This document shows, piece by piece, positions 34,139 to 44,561 of a stretch of DNA of 64,000 nt. Every line of letters begins with the position of its first letter. Positions within the stretch are counted from its first letter, which is position 1. The translations under genes were made by a program, and so were the position numbers. The stretch comes from Actinacidiphila sp. DG2A-62. GTDB taxonomy: Bacteria > Actinomycetota > Actinomycetes > Streptomycetales > Streptomycetaceae. The DNA lies in contig NZ_JAYMGI010000002.1 of assembly GCF_035825295.1 (NCBI RefSeq), positions 5,819,501-5,883,500 on the forward strand, given 5' to 3'. The notes under the pieces were generated by a model, which searched no databases, was not told the DNA's origin, and was given only the letters and a program-made list of their open reading frames with translations.

Positions 34139-35203
34139 GTGACGCTCGAAGCGATATCCGCCGTCGAGGCGGGGGCGGGCGTCCAGGCGTCCGCCCCCGC
34201 CTCGGGGGCGCGGCAGGTCTGGCGGCGGCTGCGCGGCCGGCCCGCCGCGCTGGCCGGCGGCGCGGTCATCGTGCTGCTGGTCCTGGTCGCGCTGGGCGCG
34301 CCGCTGCTCGCCGCGATCGAGGGCCAGGACACCACCACCTACCACGCCGACCTGGTCGACTCCGCCTCCGGCGGCGTCCCGCTCGGCCACCTCGGCGGCA
34401 TCGGCGGCAGCCACTGGCTGGGCGTCGAACCCGGCACCGGGCGCGACCTGTTCGCCCGCATCGTCTACGGCGCCCGGGTCTCGCTCGGCGTCGCGATCGG
34501 CGCGACCGTCCTCCAGGTGCTCATCGGCGTCGCCCTCGGCCTCGCCGCCGGGCTCGGCAACCGCTTCGTCGACGGCCTGCTCAGCCGGATCACCGACGTC
34601 TTCGTGGTGATGCCCGCGCTGATCCTGGCCATCGCGCTGCTCGCGGTGGTGCCCGGCAGCTTCCCCCGCCCGGTGCTGCTGACCCTGGTGCTGGGCCTGC
34701 TCGCCTGGGGCGGCTTCGCCAAGATCGTCCGGGCCCAGGTGCTCGCCCAGCGCTCGCTGGACTACGTGGCCGCGTCCCGGCTGGCCGGCTCCTCGCGCTG
34801 GCGCACCGCCCGCCGCGAACTGCTGCCCGCGCTCGTCGCGCCCGTGCTGACCTACGCGGCCGTCACGCTGCCCACCAACATCGTCTCCGAGGCGGGCCTG
34901 TCCTTCCTCGGCATCGGCGTCACCCCGCCCACGCCGTCCTGGGGCCAGATGCTCTCCAGCGCCACGACCTGGTACCAGGCCGACTCCGCGTACGTGATCA
35001 TCCCGGCCGCGCTGCTGTTCGTGACCGTGCTGGCCTTCACCGTCTTCGCCGAGGGCGTGCGCGCCGCGCTCGACCCGCGCACCGCCAGCCGCGTCAACGT
35101 CGGCAGGAAGCGCACGCGGGCCGAGCGGCAGGAGACGGCGGCCGGCACGGCGGTCGGCACGGCGGCCGGCGACGCGTCGGCCGCGGGAAAGGGCGCCCGG
35201 TGA
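34139..35203 (+). CDS. ABC transporter permease, DppC/OppC type
   Basis: 354 residues. About six transmembrane helices, with LGVEPGTGRDLFARIVYGAR early (typical for DppC) and the ATPase-contact loop around DYVAASRLAGSSRWRTARRE (EAA-type loop, AxxxxGxSxWR). A basic/Ala-rich tail follows residue 315. Its stop overlaps the next permease start (GTGA), so translation is coupled. Having the C-type permease before the B-type is the reverse of the usual dpp/opp order. Confidence 0.88.
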   Translation: MTLEAISAVEAGAGVQASAPASGARQVWRRLRGRPAALAGGAVIVLLVLVALGAPLLAAIEGQDTTTYHADLVDSASGGVPLGHLGGIGGSHWLGVEPGTGRDLFARIVYGARVSLGVAIGATVLQVLIGVALGLAAGLGNRFVDGLLSRITDVFVVMPALILAIALLAVVPGSFPRPVLLTLVLGLLAWGGFAKIVRAQVLAQRSLDYVAASRLAGSSRWRTARRELLPALVAPVLTYAAVTLPTNIVSEAGLSFLGIGVTPPTPSWGQMLSSATTWYQADSAYVIIPAALLFVTVLAFTVFAEGVRAALDPRTASRVNVGRKRTRAERQETAAGTAVGTAAGDASAAGKGAR

Positions 35204-36189
35204 TCCCGTTCGTGCTGCGCCGCGTCGTCCAGGCGGTGCTGGTCCTGCTGGCGCTCGCCGCCGTGCTCTACGCGGTCTTCTACCTCGCCCCCGGCGACTC
35301 CGCGCGGCTGGCCTGCGGACCCAAGTGCTCCACCGCCCAGGTCGACCAGATCCGCGTCCAGATGGGCCTGAACGACCCGGTCTACCAGCAGTTCTGGCAC
35401 TTCCTGCAGGGCGTGCTGACCGGCCACACCTACAGCACCGGCACCGGCACCCTGCACTGCCCCGCGCCCTGCCTCGGCCAGTCCTACCGCAGCGGCGAAC
35501 TCGTCACCCACATCATCGCCCAGAAGCTGCCGGCCACCGCCTCGCTCGCCGTCGGCGCGATGGTGCTGTGGCTGGTCATCGGCCTGGGCACCGGCATCGC
35601 CTCGGCGCTGCGCCGCGGCGGCGTCACCGAGCGGCTGCTCACCGGCTTCACGCTGGTCGGCGTCGCCACCCCGGTCTTCATCACCGGCATCGTGCTGCTG
35701 CTGGTCTTCTGCTCCTGGCTGCAGTGGCTGCCCTACCCGTCCTACGTCTCGCTCACCGACGACCCCCAGCAGTGGGCGTGGAACCTGCTGCTGCCGTGGC
35801 TCGCGCTGGCCCTGGTCGAAGCGGCCAAGTACGCCCGGCTGACCCGCTCGGCGATGCTGGAGACGCTCGCCGAGGACCACATCAGGACCTTCCGCGCGTA
35901 CGGCGTCAGCGAGCGCGCGCTGGTCTGGCGGCACGCCCTGCGCGGCGCGCTCGCCCCGGTGATCGCGCTGTCCGCGCTGGACCTCGGCACGATCTTCGGC
36001 GGCGCGCTGCTCACCGAGACGCTCTTCGGCATCCCGGGCCTGGGCCAGCAGCTGGTGCAGGCCGTGCAGTCGAAGGACCTGCCCATCGTCGTCGGCATCG
36101 TGCTGGTGATGGGCCTGGCCGTGGTGGTGGCCAACGCCGTCGCCGACGTGCTCTACGCGATCGCCGACCGGAGGGTGGTGCTGGCATGA
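35200..36189 (+). CDS. ABC transporter permease, DppB/OppB type
   Basis: 329 residues from GTG 35200. It starts with FVLRRVVQAVLVLLALAAVL and a periplasmic stretch including FYLAPGDSARLACGPKCS. Then come GMGGTG-like family segments (AVGAMVLWLVIGLGTGIASA), the coupling loop ARLTRSAMLETLAEDHIRTF and TETLFGIPGLGQQLVQAV. This is the standard B-subunit layout. Its stop overlaps the ATPase start (ATGA). Two Cys in the first loop (ACGPKCS) are an unusual extra. Confidence 0.9.
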   Translation: MIPFVLRRVVQAVLVLLALAAVLYAVFYLAPGDSARLACGPKCSTAQVDQIRVQMGLNDPVYQQFWHFLQGVLTGHTYSTGTGTLHCPAPCLGQSYRSGELVTHIIAQKLPATASLAVGAMVLWLVIGLGTGIASALRRGGVTERLLTGFTLVGVATPVFITGIVLLLVFCSWLQWLPYPSYVSLTDDPQQWAWNLLLPWLALALVEAAKYARLTRSAMLETLAEDHIRTFRAYGVSERALVWRHALRGALAPVIALSALDLGTIFGGALLTETLFGIPGLGQQLVQAVQSKDLPIVVGIVLVMGLAVVVANAVADVLYAIADRRVVLA

Positions 36190-38168
36190 CGACGCCCGAG
36201 GAGTCCCGCGGCGAGGTCCGCGAGCCCGCGGCCCAGTCCGCGGCCGAGGCCGCAGCCGGAGCGGCCGAGTCCGTGGCCGGACGGACGGCCGTGTCCGCGG
36301 CCGGGCAGGCGGCCGGGGCGGCCGAGGCCGCAGCCGGAGCGGCCGAGTCTGCTGCCGGGCACCTGGTCGAGGTCGCGGACCTGCGGATCGAGTTCCCGAC
36401 CGAGAGCGGCCCGGTCACCGCCGTGGCCGGCCTCGGCTTCACCCTCGCGCCCGGCGCCGCGCTCGGCCTGGTCGGCGAGTCCGGCTCCGGCAAGAGCGCC
36501 ACCGCCTACGCGCTGCTCGGCCTGCACCGCGGCACCGGCGCGAAGGTCACCGGCACCGTGCGGGTGGCCGGCACCGACGTGCTGGGCGCCTCCGACGCCG
36601 AGCTGCGCCGGCTGCGCGGCGGCACCGCGGCCATGGTCTTCCAGGACCCGCTGTCCTCCCTCGACCCGTACCAGGCGATCGGCGACCAGATCGCCGAGGT
36701 GCACCGCGTGCACCACCGCGTCTCCCGGTCCGCGGCCCGCGCCCGCGCGGTGCGGGTGCTCGACCGGGTCGGCATCGCCGACGCCGCGCGGCGGGCGCGG
36801 TCCCGGCCGCACGAGTTCAGCGGCGGCATGCGGCAGCGCGCGCTGATCGCCATAGCGCTGGCCTGCGAGCCGCGCCTCATCGTCGCCGACGAGCCGACCA
36901 CCGCGCTCGACGTCACCGTCCAGGCGCAGATCCTGGACCTGCTGCACGAGCTGCGCGCCGAGGAGGGCGTCGGCCTGCTGCTGGTCACCCACGACCTGGG
37001 GGTGGCCGCGGGCAGCGTCGACGAGCTGCTGGTGCTGCGCGACGGCGCCCCCGTCGAACGCGGGCCGCTGGCCCGGGTGCTGGCCGCTCCGGCCGCCGAC
37101 TACACGCGGGCGCTGCTGACCGCGGTCCCGCGGCTGGACGCGGGGCCCACGGGCCGTACCGGGGCGGACGCGGCGTCCGCGGGCCGTGCGGGGGGCGACG
37201 CGGGCGCCGAGGTGCGTGAGCCGGTGGGTGCGGCAAACACGAGTGCCGAGGTCCGCGAGTCGGCCGGCGCGGCGGACACGAGTGCCGAGGTGCGTGACCC
37301 GGTGGGCGCGGCCGGCGGCGGTGGCGGCTCCCGAGGGGACGAGCTGCTCGTGGTGTCGGGGCTGAGCCGGGAGTTCGGGCCGGCCAGGCACCGGGTGCAC
37401 GCGGTCCGCGACGTGGACCTGACGCTGCGCGAGGGCGAGACGCTCGGCGTGGTCGGGGAGTCCGGCTCGGGCAAGACCACGCTCGGCCGGATGCTGGTCC
37501 GGCTGCTCGACCCCAGCGCCGGCCGCATCCTCTACCGCGGCCGGGACATCGCGCCGCTCGGCGACCGGGCGCTGCGCCCGCTCCGCCGCGAGCTGCAGAT
37601 GGTCTTCCAGGACCCGGTCTCCTCGCTCAACCCCCGCCGCAGCATCGGCGAGTCCATCGCCGACCCGCTGCGGGCCGCGGGCGCGCTGACCGACAAGGAG
37701 ATCCGCGCCCGGGTGCGGGAGCTGCTGGAGCGGGTCGGGCTCGACCCCGACTGGTACCGCCGCTACCCGCACGAGTTCAGCGGCGGGCAGCGCCAACGCG
37801 TCGGCATCGCACGGGCGTTGGCCCCGGCGCCGAAGCTGGTGGTGTGCGACGAGCCGGTGTCCGCGCTGGACGTGACCACGCAGGCCCAGGTGGTCGCCCT
37901 GCTCGGCGAACTGCAGCGCGACCTCGGCCTGTCGCTGATCTTCATCGCGCACGACCTCGCCGTCGTGCGCCAGGTCAGCGACCGCGTCGCGGTGATGCGC
38001 GGCGGCCGGATCGTGGAGACCGGGACGGCGGCGGAGGTCTACGACGCGCCGCAGGACCCGTACACCACGTCGCTGCTGGCCGCCGTGCCGGTGCTCGACC
38101 CGGCCGAGGCCGCGGCCCGCAGGACCGGCCGCGCGGAGCTGCGGAAGGCGACCGCAGCGGCACCATAA
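36186..38168 (+). CDS. fused OppD-OppF type double ATPase of the peptide transporter
   Basis: 660 residues: two ABC ATPase domains in one chain. The first (about 60-310) has [23 protein letters not shown] and [12 protein letters not shown]. The second (about 385-640) has [23 protein letters not shown] and [11 protein letters not shown]. Both Walker and signature motifs are intact. The N-terminal lead and the linker are Ala/Glu-rich repeats: a 78-bp spaced duplication at 36240-36349 and a 39-bp tandem unit at 37206-37316 encoding [13 protein letters not shown] variants. The fusion removes the need for separate DppD and DppF. Confidence 0.92.
   Translation: MTTPEESRGEVREPAAQSAAEAAAGAAESVAGRTAVSAAGQAAGAAEAAAGAAESAAGHLVEVADLRIEFPTESGPVTAVAGLGFTLAPGAALGLVGESGSGKSATAYALLGLHRGTGAKVTGTVRVAGTDVLGASDAELRRLRGGTAAMVFQDPLSSLDPYQAIGDQIAEVHRVHHRVSRSAARARAVRVLDRVGIADAARRARSRPHEFSGGMRQRALIAIALACEPRLIVADEPTTALDVTVQAQILDLLHELRAEEGVGLLLVTHDLGVAAGSVDELLVLRDGAPVERGPLARVLAAPAADYTRALLTAVPRLDAGPTGRTGADAASAGRAGGDAGAEVREPVGAANTSAEVRESAGAADTSAEVRDPVGAAGGGGGSRGDELLVVSGLSREFGPARHRVHAVRDVDLTLREGETLGVVGESGSGKTTLGRMLVRLLDPSAGRILYRGRDIAPLGDRALRPLRRELQMVFQDPVSSLNPRRSIGESIADPLRAAGALTDKEIRARVRELLERVGLDPDWYRRYPHEFSGGQRQRVGIARALAPAPKLVVCDEPVSALDVTTQAQVVALLGELQRDLGLSLIFIAHDLAVVRQVSDRVAVMRGGRIVETGTAAEVYDAPQDPYTTSLLAAVPVLDPAEAAARRTGRAELRKATAAAP
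37206..37316 (+). repeat. 39-bp tandem repeat in the ATPase linker
   Basis: Units start at 37206, 37245 and 37284 and encode AEVR-(E/D)-(P/S)-x-GAA-x-TS. They lengthen the flexible linker between the two ATPase halves. Confidence 0.75.
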
Positions 38169-38389
38169 GCCGCCCCAACGCCCCGCGTTGGGAGAAGTTA
38201 CGTCTCTTCACCCCTTTTGGTGGCGCGGCGGACAACCGTCCGTCGCGCCACCGTCGTTGCGGCATACGGTCGTCGCGTTCCGCCGGGATCGGGGCCGGAA
38301 CCGGGTGTCGCACCCGGCGGCCCGGACCCGGACGCCGAATCAGCACCGGGTCCAGAACCCGGCACGCCGTACAGGAAGAGGGTGCACTC

Positions 38390-40245
38390 GTGCGCATCGC
38401 GCTGCTCACCGAGGGTGGCTATCCGTACGCGCGTGGTGAGGGCGGTGCGTGGTGCGACCGGCTCGTCCGCGGGCTGCCGCAACACGACTTCGACGTCTAC
38501 GCGTTGAGCCGCTCAGCCGCGACCGAGGCGGGCGGCGCGGTCCCATCGCCGCGGAACGTGAAGCGGTTGCGCACCGCACGGTTGTGGGGACCGCCCGACC
38601 CCGCGGCGTCCGCCCCCGCGCCCGAGCGCGGCAGGGCCGCCCGGCGGGCCAGGACGGCGGCGTTCCGCTGGCACTTCGGCGAGCTCGCGGCGGCCCTCGC
38701 GGGTGGCGCGACCGAACGGGCCGAACGGGCCGACCGGTTCGCCGCCGGACTGTACGGACTGGCCGGCGCGGCGGCCGAACACGGCGGTCTGGCCGAGCAG
38801 TTGCGCGGCGACGACGCGATCGCCGCGCTGGAGGCCGCCTGCCGCGCACCCCGGGTGCGCCCGCTGCTCGCCGACATCACCGTCACCGAACTGCTCACCG
38901 CGGCCGACCTGTTGGAGCGCCAACTGCGACCGCTGGCGCTGCCCTGGTACGGCGACGGGGAGTTGGCCGCGGCCGACCTGTGCCACGCCGCGTCCGGGGG
39001 CCCCGCGGCCCTTCCCGGCCTGCTGGCCAAACGGTTCTGCGGTACACCGCTGGTGGTCACCGAGTACACCGTCCGGCTGCGCGAGGCGCTGCTGGCCCAC
39101 CGCGCGGCCGGACTCACGCCCGCGGTACGGCTGCTGCTCGGCGACTACCACCGGCTGCTGGCCGGCGAGGTCTACCGGCGCGCCGCGCTGATCACCCCCG
39201 GCTCCACGCACGTCCGCCGCTGGCAGGAGCGGTGCGGGGCGCCGCGCGAGCGGATGCGGACCGTCCACCCGGGCATCGACGCGGCGCGGTTCGCCCGCGC
39301 GGGCGAGGCGGCCGAGGCGGAAGCGGCCGAGGCGGTGGCGCGGAGCGGACAGCCGGCCGACCCGCGCGCTCCCGTCGACCCCGTCCTGGTGTGGGTCGGC
39401 CGCCCCGACCCGGCGAAGGACCTCATCGCCCTGCTGCACGCCTTCCACGCGATACGCGCGGAGGAGCCGGGAGCGCGGCTGCGGATCTTCCTGCGCAGGG
39501 GCGGGGGAGCGGGGCCGGCGGCGCGCCGGCGGTCGTCGGCGGCGCGCCGGCGGTCGCCGGGGACGCGGCGGCGGGTGTCGGCGGCGCGGCCGGTGGCGGC
39601 GGGGCGCCGGCCGCCGGGACGGGCGCGGACGCGGACCCCGCGGCGCGGTACCTGGACCACTGCCGGGCGCTGGCCGCGCAGCTCTTCCCCGACGAGGCGG
39701 AGAGCGCGCACGCGGTGGGGGAGAGCCCGGTGACGTTCGAGGAGGTGGGCTCGCCCGCGGCGCCCGACCTCGCGGACGCCTACGCGGCGGGCGACGTCGT
39801 GGTGCTGTCCAGCAGCGCGGAGGGCTTTCCGCTGAGCCTGGTCGAGGCGATGTTCTGCGGGCGCGCGACGGTCTCCACCGACGTGGGCGCGGTGCGCGAG
39901 GTCATCGGCGGTACGGGGCTGGTGGTGCCGCCGCGCAACCCCCGGGCGCTGGCCGGTGCGGCGCTGTCGCTGCTGCGCGATCCCGAGCGGGCCGCCCGCC
40001 TCGGCGCGGCGGCCCGCGAGCGTGCGCTCGCGCTCTTCACGGTCACGCGCTGCGTGGAGGCGTTCCGCGAGGGCTACCTCGATGTCGTGGCCCACCACGC
40101 GGTCGCCCGCGAGCCGCTGACCGGCCCCGCGGGCGCGGCCCGCCCCTTCGCGGCCCCCGCGGAGTCCTGGTCGCCGACCCCCCTGGCTCCCCTCACCCGC
40201 CGCGCCGACGTCCCCGCTCCCACTCTCGAAGGTCCCCGCCGATGA
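38390..40245 (+). pseudogene. PelF-like glycosyltransferase (GT4 with DUF3492), carrying a -1 frameshift
   Basis: About 618 residues if repaired; GTG 38390 with AGGAAGAGG upstream. The N-terminal DUF3492 domain is diagnostic: LLTEGGYPYARGEGGAWCDR. The GT4 donor domain has TPGSTHVRRWQERCG, VWVGRPDPAKDLIALLHAF, then, in the next frame, SSSAEGFPLSLVEAMFCGRA and VVPPRNPRALAGAALSLL. The frames switch at the G-runs 39498-39514; one added G restores them. PelF proteins use UDP-sugars to build the cationic Pel exopolysaccharide. This gene starts a four-gene overlapping cluster. It is probably functional in the organism, the break being a sequence error. Confidence 0.82.
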
Positions 40246-41476
40246 CCACGCACCCGACCTCTGCCGAATCGATTCCCCACGTCGCCCCGGCGCTCCCGCC
40301 GGCCCCGCCCCGGCCTCGACCGTGCCGCTCCCGGCCGCGCCGGAGGGGCGTGGTGAGGGATCGGCGCCCCTGTCGCGGGTGGCTGGGCGGGGGACGGCCG
40401 TGGGGGGCGAGGAGACCGGCTCGCGTGGAGCCGGTGAGCGGGGCGATGTCGGCCCCGGCGCCGGGCGTCGGGACGGAAGTCGGGGCGGCGTCGAGCGCGG
40501 CGCCGCGCGTCGGGAGGGGGAGCGGCTCGGCGTTCAGGGGACGCGGGGGCGCGGAGCCAGCGCGGGGGCCCGGCGCCGGGGTCCCGCCGACCCCGTGAGA
40601 GGCGTGATGCACGCCCACCGCGCCCTGCTGGCCCACGCCACCGACCCCTGGGAGATCACCGCCGGCCTCGAAGCCCAGGGCCTCACCGACACCGACGCCC
40701 ACCGCCTGCGCCACCGCGACCTCTTCGGCCTCGCCGAGGAACTCTTCGCCCGCGCCCCGCGCTCGCGCCCACCCGCCCCGGCCGCCGGGCGCCCCGCGCC
40801 CGCCCCGGAGCGCGCCAAGCCCTGGCCGGCCGCGCGCACCGCCGCCGCCCACCTGCTGCCCGCCGCCGTCTGCGCCGCGGCCACCACCGCGCCGCACCCC
40901 CACCTGCTCGCCCCCCTCCTGCTCACCCCCGCCGCCGCGGCCGTCACCCGCCGCGGTCCGCTGCGCGCCGCCACCGGCCCCGGCGCGGCCTGGGCCGCCG
41001 CCCTGCTCGCCCTGACCCTGCCGCGGCTGAGCCGCCCCGACCTCATCGGCCTCGCCGCCACCCTGCTGCCCGCCGCACTCGCCGCACGCTGGTTCGCCGT
41101 CCGCGCCCGCGCCCAGCTCGCCCCCAGCCACGGCCTGTCCGACTTCGCCGACGCCGTCCGGCCGCGGCTGGCCGCCGCCCTCGCCGGGTACACCGCCGTG
41201 CTGCTCGCCGCGGTCGGCGCGAGTGCGCTGCCGCTCGCCCTGGGCGCGCTCCTGTTCACCGCCCGGCTGCTCGCCGTGCACCGCCGCCCCGCGCCGGCCG
41301 CCGCGGGCCTCGCCGCGGCGGCCGGCGTCGCCGTGCTGTCGGCGCTGGCCGGCCTTCTCGGCCTGCCCGGCGCCGGCCCCGCCGGGCCGGCCGCCGCCTG
41401 CGCCGCCGCGGCCGTCGCCCTGGCCGTCCGGGCCCTGCGCCTGCTGCCCCGCGCCTCGGCCCACCACCCGACCTGA
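40242..41476 (+). pseudogene. polytopic membrane protein, carrying a -1 frameshift
   Basis: About 411 residues if repaired. ATG 40242 overlaps the glycosyltransferase stop (ATGA) and opens MTTHPTSAESIPHVAPALPP. At the C-runs 40303-40311 the frame shifts, and the next frame reads on to the stop at 41476. The middle is low-complexity Gly/Arg. From about residue 125, MHAHRALLAHATDPWEITAG begins a soluble stretch, then about six to eight Ala/Leu-rich helices (AAVTRRGPLRAATGPGAAWA to AACAAAAVALAVRALRLLP). No family is recognised. By position it could be the export or assembly membrane partner, filling the slot of PelG or PelE. Confidence 0.6.
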
Positions 41477-41506
41477 TCCACGCACCACCACATGGGAGAA
41501 CGTCAC

Positions 41507-42418
41507 ATGAGAGTCCTGCTGCTCGGAGCCGACGGCTTCCTCGGCCGGCACGTCGCGGAGCGGCTGCTCGCCGACCCCGCCGTGCAGCTCACCGCGCTCG
41601 GGCGGAGCGACGACGCCGACGTGCGGTTCGACCTGGCCGGCGGCGCCCCCGGCGTCCTCGCCCGGTTCCTGGAAGCCGTGCACCCGGGCGTCGTGATCAA
41701 CTGCGCCGGCACCACCCGGGGCAACGCCCGCGACCTGACCCGGCAGAACACCGTCGCCGTCGCGACCGTCTGCGAGGCGATGCGCCGCAGCTCCACCGCC
41801 GCCCGTCTGGTGCAGCTCGGCTGCGGCTCGGAGTACGGGCCGTCCCAGCCGGGCGCGTCCACCGGCGAGGACGCGATGCCGCGCCCCGGCGGCCCGTACG
41901 GCGTGAGCAAGCTCGCCGCCACCGAACTCGTCCTCGGCTCCGGCCTGGACGCGATCGTGCTGCGCGTCTTCAGCCCGGTCGGCCCCGGCACCCCGACCGG
42001 CGCCCCGCTCGGCCGCATCGCCGAGGCGCTGCGCCGGGCCATGCAGAACGGCGACGGCGAGCTGAAACTCGCCGGGCTCGCCGTGCAGCGCGACTTCATC
42101 GACGCCCGCGACGTCGCCCGCGCGGTGCACGCCGCCTCGCTGTCGGCCGCGCAGGGCGTGGTCAACATCGGCAGCGGCCGCGCGGTCCGGCTGCGGGACA
42201 TGGCCGCCGCCCTCGCGCACGTCGCCGGCTTCGAGGGAGTCCTGCACGAGATCGACGAGGGCCACCCGCAACAGGGCCAGCCTCCGTACCCCGACGGATG
42301 CGGACTGTGGCAGCAGGCCGATGTCCGTACCGCCCGCGACCGGCTCGGCTGGCGCCCGCGGATCGGCCTGGAGGAATCCCTCGCCGACGTCTGGATGGAG
42401 GCGGCATGCCGCGTCTGA
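41507..42418 (+). CDS. NAD-dependent epimerase/dehydratase (extended SDR)
   Basis: 303 residues from ATG 41507, with GGGAGAA upstream. The Rossmann start is LLLGADGFLGRHVAERLL. The active site shows CGSEYGPS and the YGVSK pair (YxxxK), followed by LRVFSPVGPGTPTG and FIDARDVARAVHAA, as in UDP-sugar 4-epimerases and 4,6-dehydratases. PelX, a UDP-GlcNAc 4-epimerase, accompanies some pel operons, so it may make the donor for the adjacent glycosyltransferase (inference). The stop overlaps the next gene by 13 bases. Confidence 0.88.
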   Translation: MRVLLLGADGFLGRHVAERLLADPAVQLTALGRSDDADVRFDLAGGAPGVLARFLEAVHPGVVINCAGTTRGNARDLTRQNTVAVATVCEAMRRSSTAARLVQLGCGSEYGPSQPGASTGEDAMPRPGGPYGVSKLAATELVLGSGLDAIVLRVFSPVGPGTPTGAPLGRIAEALRRAMQNGDGELKLAGLAVQRDFIDARDVARAVHAASLSAAQGVVNIGSGRAVRLRDMAAALAHVAGFEGVLHEIDEGHPQQGQPPYPDGCGLWQQADVRTARDRLGWRPRIGLEESLADVWMEAACRV

Positions 42419-43173
42419 TCCCCTCCTCGCTCCGCCCGCCCGCGCCGCCCTCCCGCGACCGCACCGGTTTCGGCGTGCCCGCCTTCGCCCACCCGCTGGT
42501 CGCGCCGGCCGAGTGGGCCGAACTCGCCCGGCCCGGCGCCCCGCTGCACTGGGCCGCCTTCGACGTGCACCGCGGCCCCGGCACCCGGGCCGACCCGGTC
42601 TACGCCGACGCCCTGGCGCGCATCCGTGAGAACCGCGTCCCGGTCCTCGGACTGCTGGACTGCGCGCACGGCACCCGGCCGTTCGGCGCGCTGGTCACCG
42701 ACGCCTCCCACCACCTGGACTGGTACCAGGTCGACGGCTTCTACCTGGACCGCGCGCCCACGCTCCACTCGGAGCTGGCCGAGTGCCGCCGGGTGGTCAG
42801 CACGCTGCGGGCCATGCTGGACCGGGACCGCTCCCGCGAGCAGCGCGCCCCCGGCCCGGTCGTCCTCGCGCCGGGCGCCTACCCGCACCCCGGCTACGCG
42901 GAGGCCGCCGACCAGCTCGTCGTCTTCGACGGGCCCTGGACGCGCTACCGCTGGTCGGAGGCGCCCCAGTGGTCCGCGGCCTATCCGCCGTCCCGCTTCG
43001 CGCACCTGGTGCACGGGCTGCCGGTCACCCACCTCGACACCGCGCTGCGCATCGCCCGCTGGCAGGGCGCCGCGACGCTGTGCCTGACCGACCGCACCGA
43101 CCGCGACGGCGCCGACCCCTGGGCGGGCCTGGCCGGCTACTGGCACGAGGCGGTCCGCCGCGTCACCCGCTGA
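42406..43173 (+). CDS. spherulation-specific family 4 protein (TIM-barrel, glycosidase-like)
   Basis: 255 residues from ATG 42406, with GATGGAGGCGGC upstream and a 13-base overlap with the epimerase gene. FGVPAFAHPLVAPAEWAELA, HWAAFDVHRGPG, VPVLGLLDCAHGTRP, WYQVDGFYLDRAP (the Asp/Glu-rich strand end expected of a retaining or substrate-assisted site), VLAPGAYPHPGYAEAADQLV and FAHLVHGLPV mark the spherulin-4 (PF12138) barrel. This clan is related to the glycoside-hydrolase part of PelA. No signal peptide is seen, so it may act inside or be released with the glycan machinery. Confidence 0.8.
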   Translation: MPRLIPSSLRPPAPPSRDRTGFGVPAFAHPLVAPAEWAELARPGAPLHWAAFDVHRGPGTRADPVYADALARIRENRVPVLGLLDCAHGTRPFGALVTDASHHLDWYQVDGFYLDRAPTLHSELAECRRVVSTLRAMLDRDRSREQRAPGPVVLAPGAYPHPGYAEAADQLVVFDGPWTRYRWSEAPQWSAAYPPSRFAHLVHGLPVTHLDTALRIARWQGAATLCLTDRTDRDGADPWAGLAGYWHEAVRRVTR

Positions 43174-43346
43174 CCCGCACCGGCCCGGACGCGCCGCCGC
43201 CCAGCATGTGACCGGAAAGTGTCTCGGCCCTCGGACCGGGTGTCTTGGAATGAAGACGGCCGTGGCACTGTTGCAGAAGCAGGGCCTACGGGCTGCCGCC
43301 CGTTCGTACTGTCTGATGACCGACCAACCGTATTGCTGAGGTCTCT

Positions 43347-44525
43347 GTGTCGCTGCCACCCCTGGTCGAGCCGGCCTCCGAGCTCACCGTTGACGAGGTC
43401 CGCAGGTACTCGCGTCACCTGATCATCCCCGATGTGGGCATGGACGGGCAGAAGCGGCTGAAGAACGCCAAGGTGCTGTGCGTCGGCGCCGGCGGCCTCG
43501 GCTCGCCGGCCCTGATGTATCTGGCCGCGGCCGGCGTCGGCACGCTCGGCATCGTCGAGTTCGACGAGGTCGACGAGTCGAACCTGCAACGCCAGATCAT
43601 CCACAGCCAGGCCGACATCGGCCGCTCCAAGGCCGAGTCCGCGCGCGACTCGGTCCAGGGCATCAACCCGTACGTGAAGGTCGTCCTGCACGAAGAGCGG
43701 CTCGAAGCCGAGAACGTGATGGAGATCTTCTCCCAGTACGACCTGATCGTGGACGGCACCGACAACTTCGCCACCCGCTACCTGGTCAACGACGCGTGCG
43801 TGCTGCTCAACAAGCCGTACGTCTGGGGCTCGATCTACCGCTTCGACGGCCAGGCGTCGGTCTTCTGGTCCGAGCACGGCCCCTGCTACCGCTGCCTGTA
43901 CCCGGAGCCCCCGCCGCCGGGCATGGTCCCGTCCTGCGCCGAGGGCGGCGTCCTCGGCGTGCTGTGCGCCTCCATCGGCTCCATCCAGGTCACCGAGGCG
44001 ATCAAGGTGCTGGCCGGCGTCGGCGAGCCGCTGGTCGGCCGGCTGATGATCTACGACGCCCTGGAGATGGCGTACCGCACGGTCAAGGTCCGCAAGGACC
44101 CCGACTGCGCGGTCTGCGGCGAGAACCCCACGGTCACCGAGCTGATCGACTACGAGGCCTTCTGCGGCGTCGTGTCGGAGGAGGCCCAGGAGGCCGCGCT
44201 CGGCTCCACGATCACTCCCAAGCAGCTCAAGGAGTGGATCGACGACGGCGAGAACATCGAGATCATCGACGTCCGCGAGCCGAACGAGTACGAGATCGTC
44301 AGCATCCCCGGCGCCAAGCTGATCCCGAAGAACGAGTTCCTGATGGGCTCGGCGCTGGAGCACCTGCCGCAGGACCGGCGGATCGTGCTGCACTGCAAGA
44401 CCGGCGTGCGCAGCGCCGAGGTCCTCGCGGTGCTGAAGTCGGCGGGCTTCGCCGACGCGGTCCACGTCGGCGGCGGCGTGATCGGCTGGGTCAACACGAT
44501 CGAGCCGCACAAGCCGGTGTACTGA
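43347..44525 (+). CDS. moeZ: adenylyltransferase/sulfurtransferase MoeZ
   Basis: 392 residues; GTG 43347 with TGAGGTCTCT upstream. An E1-like ThiF/MoeB domain (about 15-270) has CVGAGGLGSPALMYLAAAGV, the zinc knuckle pairs CYRC and CAVC, and GTDNFATRYLVND. The C-terminal rhodanese domain (about 285-392) holds the active-site Cys in HCKTGVRSAEV. MoeZ adenylates and sulfurates the C-terminus of sulfur-carrier proteins for molybdopterin, thiamine, cysteine or secondary-metabolite thio groups. Rv3206c is the counterpart, next to the DUF3152 gene. All key residues are present. Confidence 0.94.
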   Translation: MSLPPLVEPASELTVDEVRRYSRHLIIPDVGMDGQKRLKNAKVLCVGAGGLGSPALMYLAAAGVGTLGIVEFDEVDESNLQRQIIHSQADIGRSKAESARDSVQGINPYVKVVLHEERLEAENVMEIFSQYDLIVDGTDNFATRYLVNDACVLLNKPYVWGSIYRFDGQASVFWSEHGPCYRCLYPEPPPPGMVPSCAEGGVLGVLCASIGSIQVTEAIKVLAGVGEPLVGRLMIYDALEMAYRTVKVRKDPDCAVCGENPTVTELIDYEAFCGVVSEEAQEAALGSTITPKQLKEWIDDGENIEIIDVREPNEYEIVSIPGAKLIPKNEFLMGSALEHLPQDRRIVLHCKTGVRSAEVLAVLKSAGFADAVHVGGGVIGWVNTIEPHKPVY

Positions 44526-44561
44526 CCGGCACGGCGCCGTGACCGGCGCCCCGCGTGAACG

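Noticed and set aside
38390-41476. Decayed glycosyltransferase and membrane genes as true pseudogenes
   Set aside because: Apart from the single-base breaks the motifs are intact and codon bias continues on both sides, with overlapping starts preserved.
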